A stretch of 45,545 nucleotides of DNA from Candidatus Izemoplasma sp. (GTDB taxonomy: Bacteria; Bacillota_I; Bacilli_A; Izemoplasmatales; Hujiaoplasmataceae): positions 1 to 45,545 of the forward strand of contig JAIPGD010000006.1 in the NCBI GenBank assembly GCA_021736305.1, written 5' to 3'. Made by a program: the position numbers and the translations under genes. This document shows positions 27,713 to 36,484 of this stretch, piece after piece. Numbering within the stretch: the stretch's first letter is position 1; each line of letters starts with the position of its first letter. A model generated the notes under the pieces. The model did not search any database, had not been told where the DNA came from, and saw only the letters and a list, made by a program, of their open reading frames with translations.

Positions 27713-28681
27713 ATGAAAAAGATTTATTTATTAGTTTTAACAGGTTTAAGTATTTTTGGGTTAATAAGTTGTTCCTTAAATGAAGAAACAACAACAAATG
27801 AAACAACTACAATTGAAACAACAACTTATAGTGAAGAAGTTGTAATTGAGATTAAAGATGAAGAATATGTGTTAGGGTTTTCTGAAGATGAAGATAAATC
27901 ATTATTCGATTTGATTGAAGAATCTAGTATTGAATTAGATTATTATGAAACTGATTATGGGAATATGATAACAAGAATAGGTTCAGTTGAAGAAGATAGT
28001 TTTCATTGGATTTCATTTACAAAGAATAATGATTTTGCAACAGAAGGATTAGATACAATTAGTTACGAAGATGGAGATGTTTTTTCTTTTTCTGAAGATT
28101 TAAAAGATTGGCAACAAACGTTTATTGCTGAATACCAAGGATCTGATACATTTGGCTTATTATTTATTTTAAATGATGAATACTTCTATGTTGAAAATCA
28201 GAATTTACCAGGTGAATGGATTGAATCTGATTTAATTGTAGGATTATCTTATGAGATTACTGGCAGTTTAGATTCAACTCGTTTAGATGAAGATAATTTT
28301 TATTTGGCCGTTGATACTATTGAAGAAAATGTTATTGATGATTTTACTGAATTATATTCTAGCGATGAAGGTGATATCGTTTATATTGTTTTTACCGTTA
28401 CAGAATTAGAACAAAGTTATGAGTTTGGAAGTGAGGTTTTTGCTGAGGATATAAATGGTTTATCAAGCAAGGACATTTCGGAAAACTTGAATCCATCGTA
28501 TACTACGGATTATATTTTTTATACATTTCCAGATGAAATCACCTTAGAAGTTGGTAAATCCTATGTTGGGCGTTTCATTTATCAAACTTATGAACCAAAT
28601 CAAAATCTACAATTTGGTTTAACTAAAGAAAATATACAAGGGGAAGAAACAGATTATTTTGTAGAAGAAATTGAGGAGTAA
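27713..28681 (+). CDS. DUF4430-type lipoprotein, putative corrinoid-binding
   Basis: The 322-residue product has a lipoprotein signal (hydrophobic helix, then LISC with Cys about residue 20) and a Thr-rich spacer (ETTTNETTTIETTT). A DUF4430-like domain follows (about 40-115: KSLFDLIEESSIELDYYETD, WISFTKNNDFATEGLDTISY with EDGD). This domain resembles the C-terminal fold of transcobalamin. Residues 120-320 are acidic and not recognised. Under a B12 riboswitch and beside an ECF S component, a surface role in capturing cobalamin is the natural inference. GAGGAGG precedes the ATG. Confidence 0.82.
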   Translation: MKKIYLLVLTGLSIFGLISCSLNEETTTNETTTIETTTYSEEVVIEIKDEEYVLGFSEDEDKSLFDLIEESSIELDYYETDYGNMITRIGSVEEDSFHWISFTKNNDFATEGLDTISYEDGDVFSFSEDLKDWQQTFIAEYQGSDTFGLLFILNDEYFYVENQNLPGEWIESDLIVGLSYEITGSLDSTRLDEDNFYLAVDTIEENVIDDFTELYSSDEGDIVYIVFTVTELEQSYEFGSEVFAEDINGLSSKDISENLNPSYTTDYIFYTFPDEITLEVGKSYVGRFIYQTYEPNQNLQFGLTKENIQGEETDYFVEEIEE

Positions 28682-28683
28682 TT

Positions 28684-29136
28684 ATGAAGATTAATAAGTA
28701 TATCAAAATACTTATTTCAATTATTTCTATTGTTATTATCACCATTATCTATTATTTTTTAGCTGATCTGTCTCCAGATTCAATTGATACATCTAACGAG
28801 ATAGAAGGTTATATAAATTTCGTTTTAATTGATGAAAGTGATCAAGTTTTAATTGATGATAATTTAGACTTTTATGAGGAAGACACTTTGTTTACATTGT
28901 TGAATCGAAATTATGAGATTGTTTGTGCAGATCAAAACTATCAACCTGATCCAAGTTGCTCTCATAAGTTTTTAGCTGGAAGAGTTATTTTAGAGATAGA
29001 AGAATTAGAATCTAATTGGTCTGATACAGTATTAACAATTTATGTAAATGATAAATTAGCAACTTCTGGAGTTTCAAATATATCACTAAATGATGGCGAT
29101 CAAATAACTATTAAGCGGACTGATTATAATGAATAG
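28684..29136 (+). CDS. Membrane-anchored DUF4430 protein
   Basis: The 150-residue product has one N-terminal membrane helix (about residues 8-27) without a lipobox, then a single DUF4430-like domain: FVLIDESDQVLIDDNLDFYE, TLFTLLNRNYEI, TLTIYVNDKLATSGVSNISL ending in NDGDQITI. Two cysteines (CADQNYQPDPSC) could form a disulfide outside the cell. It sits between the lipoprotein and the ECF S component and overlaps the latter by eight bases. It could pass substrate from the lipoprotein to the membrane transporter (inference). Confidence 0.82.
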   Translation: MKINKYIKILISIISIVIITIIYYFLADLSPDSIDTSNEIEGYINFVLIDESDQVLIDDNLDFYEEDTLFTLLNRNYEIVCADQNYQPDPSCSHKFLAGRVILEIEELESNWSDTVLTIYVNDKLATSGVSNISLNDGDQITIKRTDYNE

Positions 29137-29656
29137 TAAAATAAAAGAAATTACCTTACTAGCAATATCAACAGCAATATTGATTATTCAAGAATTTGCT
29201 TTTTCTTTTATTCCAAATATTCAGTTAACCACATTTTTAATCATGGTTTATGTTAGGGTTTTTGGACTTAAAAAAACACTAACAATCGTTATAATTCATG
29301 TAATTATAGATAATTTATTATTTGGTTCTATTGGAATGTTAAATATAGTTATTCCAATGATGATTGCTTGGATATTAATTGCTATTATCTTTTATTTTGT
29401 GCAAAAGAAAACTAATAATATTTTAGTTTTTGCAATATTCGCATATTTATTTGGGCATTTATATGGGATGATATTTGTTCCTTTTCAAGCATTTATTCTT
29501 CAAATTGATATATTGACATATTTGTTAATTGATATATTATGGCAAATCGTTATGGGGATAGGTAATTTATTAGCTGTCTTATGGTTATTTCATCCACTGT
29601 CTAATGTTTTAAATGATTTATATAGTCAATATGTATATGAAAATAAAAAAGGCTAA
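29129..29656 (+). CDS. ECF transporter S component, probably for cobalamin
   Basis: The 175-residue product is an integral membrane protein with about five to six helices and an ECF-S type N-terminus (KEITLLAISTAILIIQEFAF), with IIPNIQLTTFLIMV-like and HVIIDNLLFGSIGM segments. S components bind vitamins and dock on a shared EcfA/A'/T module, which is not encoded in this window. Cobalamin is inferred from the upstream riboswitch; cobalamin precursors are possible. It shares an eight-base overlap with the DUF4430 gene. Confidence 0.83.
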   Translation: MNSKIKEITLLAISTAILIIQEFAFSFIPNIQLTTFLIMVYVRVFGLKKTLTIVIIHVIIDNLLFGSIGMLNIVIPMMIAWILIAIIFYFVQKKTNNILVFAIFAYLFGHLYGMIFVPFQAFILQIDILTYLLIDILWQIVMGIGNLLAVLWLFHPLSNVLNDLYSQYVYENKKG

Positions 29657-29670
29657 AATTTTTAGCCTTT
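29648..29670. terminator. Bidirectional terminator between ECF-S and hydrolase genes
   Basis: AAAGGCTAAA and TTTAGCCTTT form a 10-bp stem with a 3-base loop, with A- and T-runs on either side. It overlaps the stop of the plus-strand gene and abuts the stop of the minus-strand gene. Confidence 0.85.
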
Positions 29671-30590
29671 TACTTTTCTATAAATTTTAATATATCTTGA
29701 TATACTTCATCCTTATTAATTTCATTTAAAACTTCATGTCTTGCTTCTGGATAAATTTTAACTTTTATGTTTTTGTACCCAATAGAATTCATTTTTTTAG
29801 CTAACTTATTTATTTCTTTTCCATAATTTGATAAGGCATCATGTCCACCGGAAATAAAGAATATCGGTTGATTGTAGTTTCCTGCTTTAATATTTTTTGT
29901 TTTATTAGCTGATTGAATCCAAGTAAACATATCTGAATTTGCTTGTAGAGAAAATGGTTGTCCACACATTTTAGAATGCTTATAATATTCTTGAATCTTT
30001 TTATCTCTTGTGAGCCATTCTTCGTTATCGCCCGATATGATTTTATCCTTTCTTAATTTCTTTTGGTTACCATCTATACTCATATCTTGAATTAATTTTG
30101 AAACATATCTTTTGCCTTTAAATATTTTAATTATATTTGTTAAAAACTTTCCAAAGAATAGTAAAGCTTTAGGTGGATAGGCAGAACCAGAAAATATAGC
30201 TTTTTTATAATCATCTGGATAATCAATCACAAGTTTTCTAGCAATGAACGATCCCATTGAATGACCAAGAAGGTATTTTGGTAGTTTTGGATAGTTATCT
30301 TCAATCCAGTCTTTGATTAGAACCACAGATTCATAAGCTATTTTATCGCCATCTTTATCAGCAAAATGAACGTAATCTAAATTATCAGTAGATAAGCCAT
30401 GACCTAAAATGTCGTTACCAACAACTAAATAGTGGTTTTTTACTAAATATTTAGCAAACATTCCATATCTAGAAAAATGCTCACTCGCTCCATGAACAAT
30501 CTGAATAACGCCTTTGATTTTTGTTTCTGGTTTATACAAATATGTATGAATATCATTTCCATAATTATCTTTTAAAATAAATTGTTCCAT
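29670..30590 (-). CDS. Alpha/beta hydrolase, monoacylglycerol lipase / lysophospholipase type
   Basis: The 306-residue product has the serine-hydrolase layout: oxyanion segment IVHGASEHFSRYG near residue 31, nucleophile S111 in LLGHSMGSF, acid in FISGGHDALS, and the C-terminal His in ARHEVLNE. The HGASEH segment is typical of monoglyceride lipases. No signal peptide is seen, so it is probably cytosolic or membrane-associated. It is divergent from glpK; release of glycerol from lipids would feed glycerol kinase, but this link is inference. GGGGG precedes the ATG. Confidence 0.88.
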   Translation of the reverse strand: MEQFILKDNYGNDIHTYLYKPETKIKGVIQIVHGASEHFSRYGMFAKYLVKNHYLVVGNDILGHGLSTDNLDYVHFADKDGDKIAYESVVLIKDWIEDNYPKLPKYLLGHSMGSFIARKLVIDYPDDYKKAIFSGSAYPPKALLFFGKFLTNIIKIFKGKRYVSKLIQDMSIDGNQKKLRKDKIISGDNEEWLTRDKKIQEYYKHSKMCGQPFSLQANSDMFTWIQSANKTKNIKAGNYNQPIFFISGGHDALSNYGKEINKLAKKMNSIGYKNIKVKIYPEARHEVLNEINKDEVYQDILKFIEK

Positions 30591-30646
30591 ATTTACCCCC
30601 TAATAAAATAATTATATCATTTTTCATTTAATTTTATAATAGCTTT

Positions 30647-30655
30647 TGGTATAAT
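30647..30655 (+). promoter_or_regulatory. Extended -10 promoter of glpK
   Basis: TG-G-TATAAT lies 34 bases upstream of the glpK ATG. No convincing -35 is seen. The 98-base divergent region otherwise holds only A/T-rich DNA. Confidence 0.55.
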
Positions 30656-30688
30656 AGATTTTGAAATGAAAGACTAGGAGGAAATTAA

Positions 30689-32188
30689 ATGAAAAAATAC
30701 ATTGCAGCAATTGATCAAGGAACTACTTCATCTAGAGTCATTATCTTTGATAATCTAGGAGGTATGGTATCTAGTCATTCAAAAGAATTCAAACAATATT
30801 TTCCTAAACCAGGATATGTTTTGCATGATGCAAACGAAATATGGGAATCTGTAAAAATATGCTTTGTTAAAGCTTTAAAAAAGGCTGAATTAACGCCTGA
30901 TGATATAACGGCTATTGGCATCACGAATCAAAGAGAAACAACCGTGATGTGGGATAAAGAAACATCTGAGCCAATTTATAAAGCAATTGTCTGGCAATCT
31001 TCACAGACACAAGCAATTTCCAATGAATTAATTGAAAAAGGTTATCAAGATTTATTTAAAAAGAAAACTGGACTTTTAATTAATCCTTATTTTTCTGGTA
31101 CTAAGATTAAATGGTTTTTTGATAACATTAAAGAAGCAAATGATTTAGCAAAGGAGAATCGATTAGCATTTGGTACCATTGATAGCTGGCTTATATGGAA
31201 ATTAACTAATGGTAAGAATCATATTACAGATTATTCAAATGCATCTAGAACTTTAATTTATAACATTCATGAATTAAAGTGGGATAAAGAGCTTCTTGAA
31301 ATATTAAATATTCCTGAAAATATATTACCAGATGTAGTTTCTTCATCTGGCATTAGTGCTTATACTTCAAAAGAAGTAATAGGTTCTAAAATTCCAATTT
31401 CTGGTATAGCAGGAGATCAACAAGCAGCTTTATTTGGTCAAACTTGTTTTAATCAAGGTGACGCTAAAAACACTTATGGAACAGGTTGTTTCCTACTAAT
31501 GAATACTGGAGAAACTCCTAAATTATCTGAAAATGGTTTATTAACGACAATTGCTTGGTCAATTAAAGACGAAGTTGAATACGCAATTGAAGGTTCAATA
31601 TTTGTTGCAGGCAGTGCTGTTCAATGGCTAAGAGATGGTCTAAACATCATTGAAAAAGCGGCTGAATCAGAAACTCTTGCCAAAAAAACCAAATCAAATT
31701 TAGGTGTTTATTTTGTTCCGGCATTTGTTGGCTTAGGCACACCATATTGGGTTGAAGAGGCTAGAGGTAGTTTCTTTGGGATTACAAGAGGTGTAACTAA
31801 GAATCATATTGCGAGAGCTACTTTAGAAGCTATTGCTTATCAAACAAAAGATGTAATTAATTTAATGGAGCGAGAAACAAAAATTGAATTGAAAACATTA
31901 AAGGTCGATGGAGGAGCTAGCCAAAATAATTTTTTAATGCAATTTCAATCGGATATATTAAATAATATTATTCAGAGACCAATGATATCAGAGACTACAG
32001 CTCTAGGTGCTTGTTATTTAGCAGGTATTGGTATTGGTATCTGGACTAAAGATGATTTAGTTAATATGTGGAAAATAGATCAAGAATTTAAACCATCTAT
32101 GAAGGATGATGAAAGAAAAACATTATATCGCAATTGGCAGAGAGCTTTAAGAGCATGTGTTGAATTTGCAGACAAAGAAAACTATTAG
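30689..32188 (+). CDS. glpK: Glycerol kinase
   Basis: GlpK phosphorylates glycerol to glycerol 3-phosphate. The 499-residue protein is full length, with [18 protein letters not shown] at the N-terminus, [43 protein letters not shown] and the C-terminal [20 protein letters not shown]. The transport and oxidation genes glpF and glpD/glpO are not beside it. Three genes follow without an obvious terminator until after lemA. Confidence 0.98.
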   Translation: MKKYIAAIDQGTTSSRVIIFDNLGGMVSSHSKEFKQYFPKPGYVLHDANEIWESVKICFVKALKKAELTPDDITAIGITNQRETTVMWDKETSEPIYKAIVWQSSQTQAISNELIEKGYQDLFKKKTGLLINPYFSGTKIKWFFDNIKEANDLAKENRLAFGTIDSWLIWKLTNGKNHITDYSNASRTLIYNIHELKWDKELLEILNIPENILPDVVSSSGISAYTSKEVIGSKIPISGIAGDQQAALFGQTCFNQGDAKNTYGTGCFLLMNTGETPKLSENGLLTTIAWSIKDEVEYAIEGSIFVAGSAVQWLRDGLNIIEKAAESETLAKKTKSNLGVYFVPAFVGLGTPYWVEEARGSFFGITRGVTKNHIARATLEAIAYQTKDVINLMERETKIELKTLKVDGGASQNNFLMQFQSDILNNIIQRPMISETTALGACYLAGIGIGIWTKDDLVNMWKIDQEFKPSMKDDERKTLYRNWQRALRACVEFADKENY

Positions 32189-32198
32189 GAGGAAAACA

Positions 32199-33101
32199 TT
32201 GGACAAAGATATTAAAGCGTTTAATAACCGTAAACAAAAATCAGAGAAGAAATTTGTTTTTGCTGGATTAGCTATAATTATAGCTGCAATATTATTTTTT
32301 ATTTTCACATCACAAGAGTATAGTGAAAATTCTTATATTTTACCTTTTTTCTTCTTATTAGTAGGTTTGATATTAATTGCTATTGGTGCATATGAATTTA
32401 ATAATGTAAAGAAGGATTTCAAGAATAAATTTTTAAGCAAAATATTTAAAGAGTTGATTCCTAACATTGATTATATTCCAAAACAGGGTCTTTCTAAAGA
32501 TATAACTTATAGTTCTGAATTACTAAAACGTGCAGATAGATATCACGCTGAAGATTACTTAACTGGTAGAATTGATGATATTGATTTTATATCAAGTGAT
32601 ATTAAACTTGAAGAAAGAAGGGTTAGGCACACCAAAAATGGTACTCAGACTTATTATGTAACATATTTCTCAGGAAGAGTATTTAGATTTGATTTTCATA
32701 AAGAATTAGTTGGTGCTTTGCAGGTTTTAGAATCTGGTTCACCAGTCTCAAGAAGACGATTTAAAAAAGTCGAGTTAGAATCAATTGATTTTAATAAAAA
32801 ATTCAAAACATATGCAGAAAATGATTTAACTGCATTTTATATATTAACACCCGATATTATGGAAGCAATTTTTGCGTTAGAAAGAAGACACCCAGGAAGA
32901 ATTGGTTTTTCTTTTTTAGACCAACAATTGTATTTGGCATTAAACAATAATAAAAATACTTTTGAATTACAACTCTTTAGAAAATTAACAAAAGAGTATA
33001 TTGATGAATTTAAGCAAGACTTATTAGTTATTAAAGATATTATTCATACTTTAAAACTTAATAATAGTATATTTAAGAAAAAGGAGGATTCAAATGTTTA
33101 A
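32199..33101 (+). CDS. DUF3137-like membrane protein
   Basis: The 300-residue product begins with charged DKDIKAFNNRKQKSEKK, has two transmembrane helices (about residues 20-38 and 48-67), and a long soluble C-terminal part (YLTGRIDDIDFISSDIKLEE, TYYVTYFSGRVFRFDF, LTAFYILTPDIMEAIFAL). This fits DUF3137 proteins, often encoded beside lemA, as here. The start is a TTG with AGGAGG six bases upstream; no ATG is nearby. It overlaps lemA by eight bases, suggesting a membrane complex. Function unknown. Confidence 0.82.
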   Translation: MDKDIKAFNNRKQKSEKKFVFAGLAIIIAAILFFIFTSQEYSENSYILPFFFLLVGLILIAIGAYEFNNVKKDFKNKFLSKIFKELIPNIDYIPKQGLSKDITYSSELLKRADRYHAEDYLTGRIDDIDFISSDIKLEERRVRHTKNGTQTYYVTYFSGRVFRFDFHKELVGALQVLESGSPVSRRRFKKVELESIDFNKKFKTYAENDLTAFYILTPDIMEAIFALERRHPGRIGFSFLDQQLYLALNNNKNTFELQLFRKLTKEYIDEFKQDLLVIKDIIHTLKLNNSIFKKKEDSNV

Positions 33102-33669
33102 TCAAATTGGTGGTGGGGTTTTAGCTTTAATTATTATTGGTGGTTTATTATTAATTATTCTTATATGGTATATAGGAGTAATGAATAAATTAAGACAACT
33201 AGAATTAAAAGTACAAGAAGCAGAATCTGGAATTGACGTTGCATTAACTAAACGTTTTGACATGCTTTCTAAAATGTTAGAAACAACAAAAGGATATGCA
33301 AAACACGAAGCAGAAACATTAGAAAAAATAGTAAAATGGCGTAGTGGAGTTCCTGATAATGCAACTATTGAAGAAAAGCAAGAGTTTCAAGCGCAATTGG
33401 ATCGAGTTGAACAAGGCATTAATGTTGTAGTAGAAAAATATCCTGATTTAAAAGCAAACACAGTTTTTATGGAACTGCAAAAATCTATTACTAATGCTGA
33501 AGAGCATTTACAAGCTGCAAGAAGATTATATAATTCTAATGTAACAAGGATTAATCATCTAATTGTTACATTCCCGCAAAGTATTGTTGCTAATCGTATT
33601 AAAATGGATAAAAAACAATATTTTGAAGCTGAAGAAAACAAACGACAAGACGTTAAGATGGAATTTTAA
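33094..33669 (+). CDS. lemA: LemA family protein
   Basis: The 191-residue product has one N-terminal membrane helix (about residues 8-28) and an alpha-helical bundle with LemA features: VQEAESGIDVALTKRFDMLS, LEKIVKWRSG and AARRLYNSNVTRINHLIVTF followed by PQSIVANRI. The family is widespread and of unclear function. AAGGAGG precedes the ATG, which lies in the end of the DUF3137-like gene. Confidence 0.92.
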   Translation: MFNQIGGGVLALIIIGGLLLIILIWYIGVMNKLRQLELKVQEAESGIDVALTKRFDMLSKMLETTKGYAKHEAETLEKIVKWRSGVPDNATIEEKQEFQAQLDRVEQGINVVVEKYPDLKANTVFMELQKSITNAEEHLQAARRLYNSNVTRINHLIVTFPQSIVANRIKMDKKQYFEAEENKRQDVKMEF

Positions 33670-33703
33670 ATAATCTATTTTTTAAAGAGATTTTCTAAAA
33701 TAT

Positions 33704-33745
33704 AAAAGAAAAGTATATTTAATTATATTTTTCTTTTTTCTTTTT
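33704..33745 (+). terminator. A/T-rich terminator-like hairpin after lemA
   Basis: A continuous 14-bp stem (33704-33717 with 33724-33737) with a TTTAAT loop is followed by T-rich DNA. It has almost no G-C pairs, so it is weaker than the others in the window. The rest of 33670-33848 holds only the ssb promoter region. Confidence 0.55.
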
Positions 33746-33820
33746 ATAAAATCACTATAAATTATACTTAAAATCTATCTTAACCATTAAAAATTAGAGT
33801 TAGTTAAAGAGTTTAAATCT

Positions 33821-33829
33821 TGCTATACT
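33821..33829 (+). promoter_or_regulatory. Extended -10 promoter of ssb
   Basis: TG-C-TATACT lies 20 bases before the ssb ATG. No clear -35 is seen. Confidence 0.5.
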
Positions 33830-33848
33830 TTCTTCAGGAGGTTAAATA

Positions 33849-34181
33849 ATGAATCAACTGATTTTAGTAGGAAGAATAGTAGAAAACCCAGAATTAAAGT
33901 TGTTAGACAACGGAAAAAAAGTATCAACAGTTATTTTAGCTGTAAAGAGAGGATTTAAAAGTGGTGAATCAAATCAATATGAAACAGACTTCTTTAAATG
34001 TACGCTGTGGTGTGGAATTGCAGAAGCCACAGTAAATTATTGTAAAAAAGGTCATACTGTTGGAATTAAAGCAAGATTGCAACAAACACATTATACTCAG
34101 GAAGAAAAAAATATTTTTTCTTACCCAGAAATCATAGTAGAAAAAATAACATTTATTAATAAACCAAAAGATAAAGATTAA
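33849..34181 (+). CDS. ssb: Short single-stranded DNA-binding protein (SsbB-like)
   Basis: The 110-residue product is a single OB fold (MNQLILVGRIVENPELKLLD, FFKCTLWCGIAEATVNYCKKG, PEIIVEKITFI). It stops soon after the fold with KPKDKD and lacks the Gly/Gln-rich linker and acidic C-terminal tip that recruit replication partners. It therefore resembles the short SsbB class (about 113 residues in B. subtilis, tied to competence) more than the replicative SSB. It stands alone between a promoter and a terminator, not in the rpsF-ssb-rpsR order. Confidence 0.9.
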   Translation: MNQLILVGRIVENPELKLLDNGKKVSTVILAVKRGFKSGESNQYETDFFKCTLWCGIAEATVNYCKKGHTVGIKARLQQTHYTQEEKNIFSYPEIIVEKITFINKPKDKD

Positions 34182-34189
34182 AATAACTT

Positions 34190-34214
34190 AAACAGCGTAA
34201 AACGCTGTTTTTTT
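34190..34214 (+). terminator. ssb terminator
   Basis: AAACAGCG and CGCTGTTT pair around TAAAA, followed by a run of T. Confidence 0.92.
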
Positions 34215-34226
34215 CTTGGAATTTAA

Positions 34227-34256
34227 TTGAGTTTGATAAGCATTACGTGTTATAAT
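34227..34256 (+). promoter_or_regulatory. Promoter of the thyA operon
   Basis: TTGAGT (34227-34232), an 18-base spacer, and TATAAT (34251-34256) preceded by TGT form an extended -10. Transcription should start near 34262, giving a roughly 47-base leader. Confidence 0.65.
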
Positions 34257-34276
34257 AAATAAGATGTTATAGATAG

Positions 34277-34300
34277 AAAGGGGAATTATCGAAAGATAAT
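34277..34300 (+). promoter_or_regulatory. thyA SD followed by a GAAA-capped hairpin
   Basis: AAAGGGGA (34277-34284) is the only SD-like sequence, but it lies 25 bases from the thyA ATG. A hairpin, ATTATC-GAAA-GATAAT (34285-34300), fills the gap. Folding it out leaves eight bases between stem and ATG, a normal effective spacing. In-frame TAA at 34297 excludes an earlier start. Confidence 0.65.
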
Positions 34301-34308
34301 ATTACTAT

Positions 34309-35172
34309 ATGGAACAATATTTAGATCTTATTAAGCATATTTTAAATAATGGAAAAGAAAAAAACGATCGTACTAATACAGGTATTATCTCAACTTTTGG
34401 CTATCAAATGCGTTTTGATTTAAACGATGGTTTTCCTTTATTGACAACTAAAAAAGTCCACTTAAAATCAATTATACATGAATTATTATGGTTTATTAAG
34501 GGAGATACTAATATTCAATATTTAGTTAAAAACAATGTTAAGATTTGGAATGCTTGGCCATACCAAAAATATAAAAATTCTAAAGAATATAACAATGAAA
34601 CTATAAACGATTTTGTTGAAAAAATTAAATCAAACAAAGAATTTGCTATTAAATACGGAGATTTAGGTCCCGTTTATGGCAAACAATGGCGTGACTTCCA
34701 TGGCATAGATCAGCTAAAAAATGTAATTGATACAATTAAAAACAATCCAGACTCTCGTAGATTAATAGTTAATAGTTGGAATGCGAGTGAAATAAATAAA
34801 ATGGCTTTGCCACCATGTCATACAATGTATCAATTTTATGTTGAAGGAGATAAATTATCTTTACAATTATATCAAAGAAGCGCAGATGTGTTTTTAGGTG
34901 TTCCTTTTAATATCGCTTCATATGCTTTATTACTTATATTAGTAGCTAAAGTTACAAACCTAAAACCTTATGAATTTATTCATACACTAGGAGATGCTCA
35001 TATATATAAAAATCACCTTGAACAAGTAAATAAACAACTAAAACGAACACCAAAAAAATTGCCTACAATGATTGTTAAAAACCGCTCTAATATTGAAGAT
35101 TTTGTTTTTGAAGATTTTATTTTAGAAGATTATAAACCTTATCCAGGAATAAAAGGTCGGGTTGCTGTATAA
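34309..35172 (+). CDS. thyA: Thymidylate synthase
   Basis: ThyA methylates dUMP to dTMP using methylene-tetrahydrofolate, releasing dihydrofolate. The 287-residue product begins [15 protein letters not shown], has [19 protein letters not shown], the catalytic C170 in [14 protein letters not shown], and [19 protein letters not shown] with [10 protein letters not shown]. It is coupled by a one-base overlap to dfrA, whose product recycles the dihydrofolate. Translation initiation appears to depend on a structured leader. Confidence 0.98.
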   Translation: MEQYLDLIKHILNNGKEKNDRTNTGIISTFGYQMRFDLNDGFPLLTTKKVHLKSIIHELLWFIKGDTNIQYLVKNNVKIWNAWPYQKYKNSKEYNNETINDFVEKIKSNKEFAIKYGDLGPVYGKQWRDFHGIDQLKNVIDTIKNNPDSRRLIVNSWNASEINKMALPPCHTMYQFYVEGDKLSLQLYQRSADVFLGVPFNIASYALLLILVAKVTNLKPYEFIHTLGDAHIYKNHLEQVNKQLKRTPKKLPTMIVKNRSNIEDFVFEDFILEDYKPYPGIKGRVAV

Positions 35173-35636
35173 TGATATCTTTAATTCTAGCAATGGATCC
35201 TAATGGGTTAATTGGGAAAAATAATGATTTACCATGGAATTATCCTGAAGATTTGAAATATTTTAAGAGAATTACTTTGAATAAAACTGTACTTATGGGT
35301 AGAATTACTTTTAAATCAATTCTAAATCGTCTTAAAAAACCTTTGCCTAATCGCAAAAATATTGTCATTACTAAAAGCGATTTCAATTATCAAGACGTTA
35401 AAATAATCAATGATTTAGATGCGTTTCTAAAGAAAGAACGTGATGAAGAAATCATTGTAATTGGTGGTAAATCAATATATGAACAAAGTTTTAAATATGC
35501 AGATAAATTGTATATAACTCATATAAAAAAAGAATACAAAGGTGATACATATATTAAAATTGATTTAAGCAAATTTAAGCAAACTATAGTTGAAGAAAAT
35601 GACAACTTAATTTTTGCTGTTTATGAGAGGAAATAG
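35172..35636 (+). CDS. dfrA: Dihydrofolate reductase
   Basis: DHFR reduces dihydrofolate to tetrahydrofolate with NADPH. The 154-residue product has the N-terminal ISLILAMDPNGLIGKNNDLP with W following, the NADPH-binding KTVLMGRITFKSI, RKNIVITKS and EIIVIGGKSIYEQ. It starts on the last base of the thyA stop (TAATG). plsC follows after two bases. Confidence 0.96.
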   Translation: MISLILAMDPNGLIGKNNDLPWNYPEDLKYFKRITLNKTVLMGRITFKSILNRLKKPLPNRKNIVITKSDFNYQDVKIINDLDAFLKKERDEEIIVIGGKSIYEQSFKYADKLYITHIKKEYKGDTYIKIDLSKFKQTIVEENDNLIFAVYERK

Positions 35637-35638
35637 AT

Positions 35639-36475
35639 ATGTTAGCAATCATTCAAATCATTGTAACTATATTGTTTACAATTTTATATGGTATTTTTTC
35701 TTTTGATTTTTTTAATATTTTCTATATACTTGAAATAATTGGTGTTTATTTGCTTTCTAACGTTATTTATATAATTTTAATAATTTCTATTTTTATTTTG
35801 ATAGTTTACATGACTAGTAAAATGAGCAAAAAATCATTAAAAAAACATCGTCTTTTGATGATGTTTTCCAATTACTTTTTTAACTCTCTATTAAGAGTGA
35901 AACCAATTGTAAAAGGCTTAGAAAATATTCCTAAGGATAATAATTTTGTTGTATACGCCAATCACATTGAATATAGTGATCCATTTTATTTAAAACAATT
36001 TTATAATGATTCTCCTTTGAGTTTTGTATCAAAAGAACCACTATATAAATATCCAATATTAAAAACTCTATTAAATAGTATTGGTTGTATTCCAATAGGA
36101 AAATTAGCAGATAGAAAATCATTAGAAGCTATACTCCAAACTATTAAAGTTGTTAAAGAAGGTCAGCCTATGGGTATTTTTCCTGAAGGTAAAAGATCTT
36201 ATTCAAATGAAATGCAACCTTTTAAACCAGGTGCTTTTAAAGTAGCTAGTAAAGCTAAAGCTGATATAAGTTTAGTAACGCTCTTTGATTTTCATGAAGC
36301 TCAAGTTAATAAACTAAGACTTCGTAAGACTAAAATCTATTTAACAATTCTACCTTTGATTAAATATGAAGATTATAAAGATTTAGATACCGTTGAAATA
36401 AGTAAGCTTGCTTATAAGAAAATCGATGAAGAACTGAACAACTACAAACAATTAAAAAAAGAAAATCAACTTTAG
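35639..36475 (+). CDS. plsC: 1-acyl-sn-glycerol-3-phosphate acyltransferase
   Basis: PlsC acylates lysophosphatidate to phosphatidate in phospholipid synthesis. The 278-residue product has N-terminal hydrophobic helices (about residues 3-58), the catalytic NH109-x4-D114 motif (NHIEYSDP) and the substrate motif FPEGKRS at 181-187. It is the third gene of the thyA operon, a combination I do not know as conserved. The product should sit on the inner face of the membrane. Confidence 0.92.
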   Translation: MLAIIQIIVTILFTILYGIFSFDFFNIFYILEIIGVYLLSNVIYIILIISIFILIVYMTSKMSKKSLKKHRLLMMFSNYFFNSLLRVKPIVKGLENIPKDNNFVVYANHIEYSDPFYLKQFYNDSPLSFVSKEPLYKYPILKTLLNSIGCIPIGKLADRKSLEAILQTIKVVKEGQPMGIFPEGKRSYSNEMQPFKPGAFKVASKAKADISLVTLFDFHEAQVNKLRLRKTKIYLTILPLIKYEDYKDLDTVEISKLAYKKIDEELNNYKQLKKENQL

Positions 36476-36484
36476 GAGCAGATT

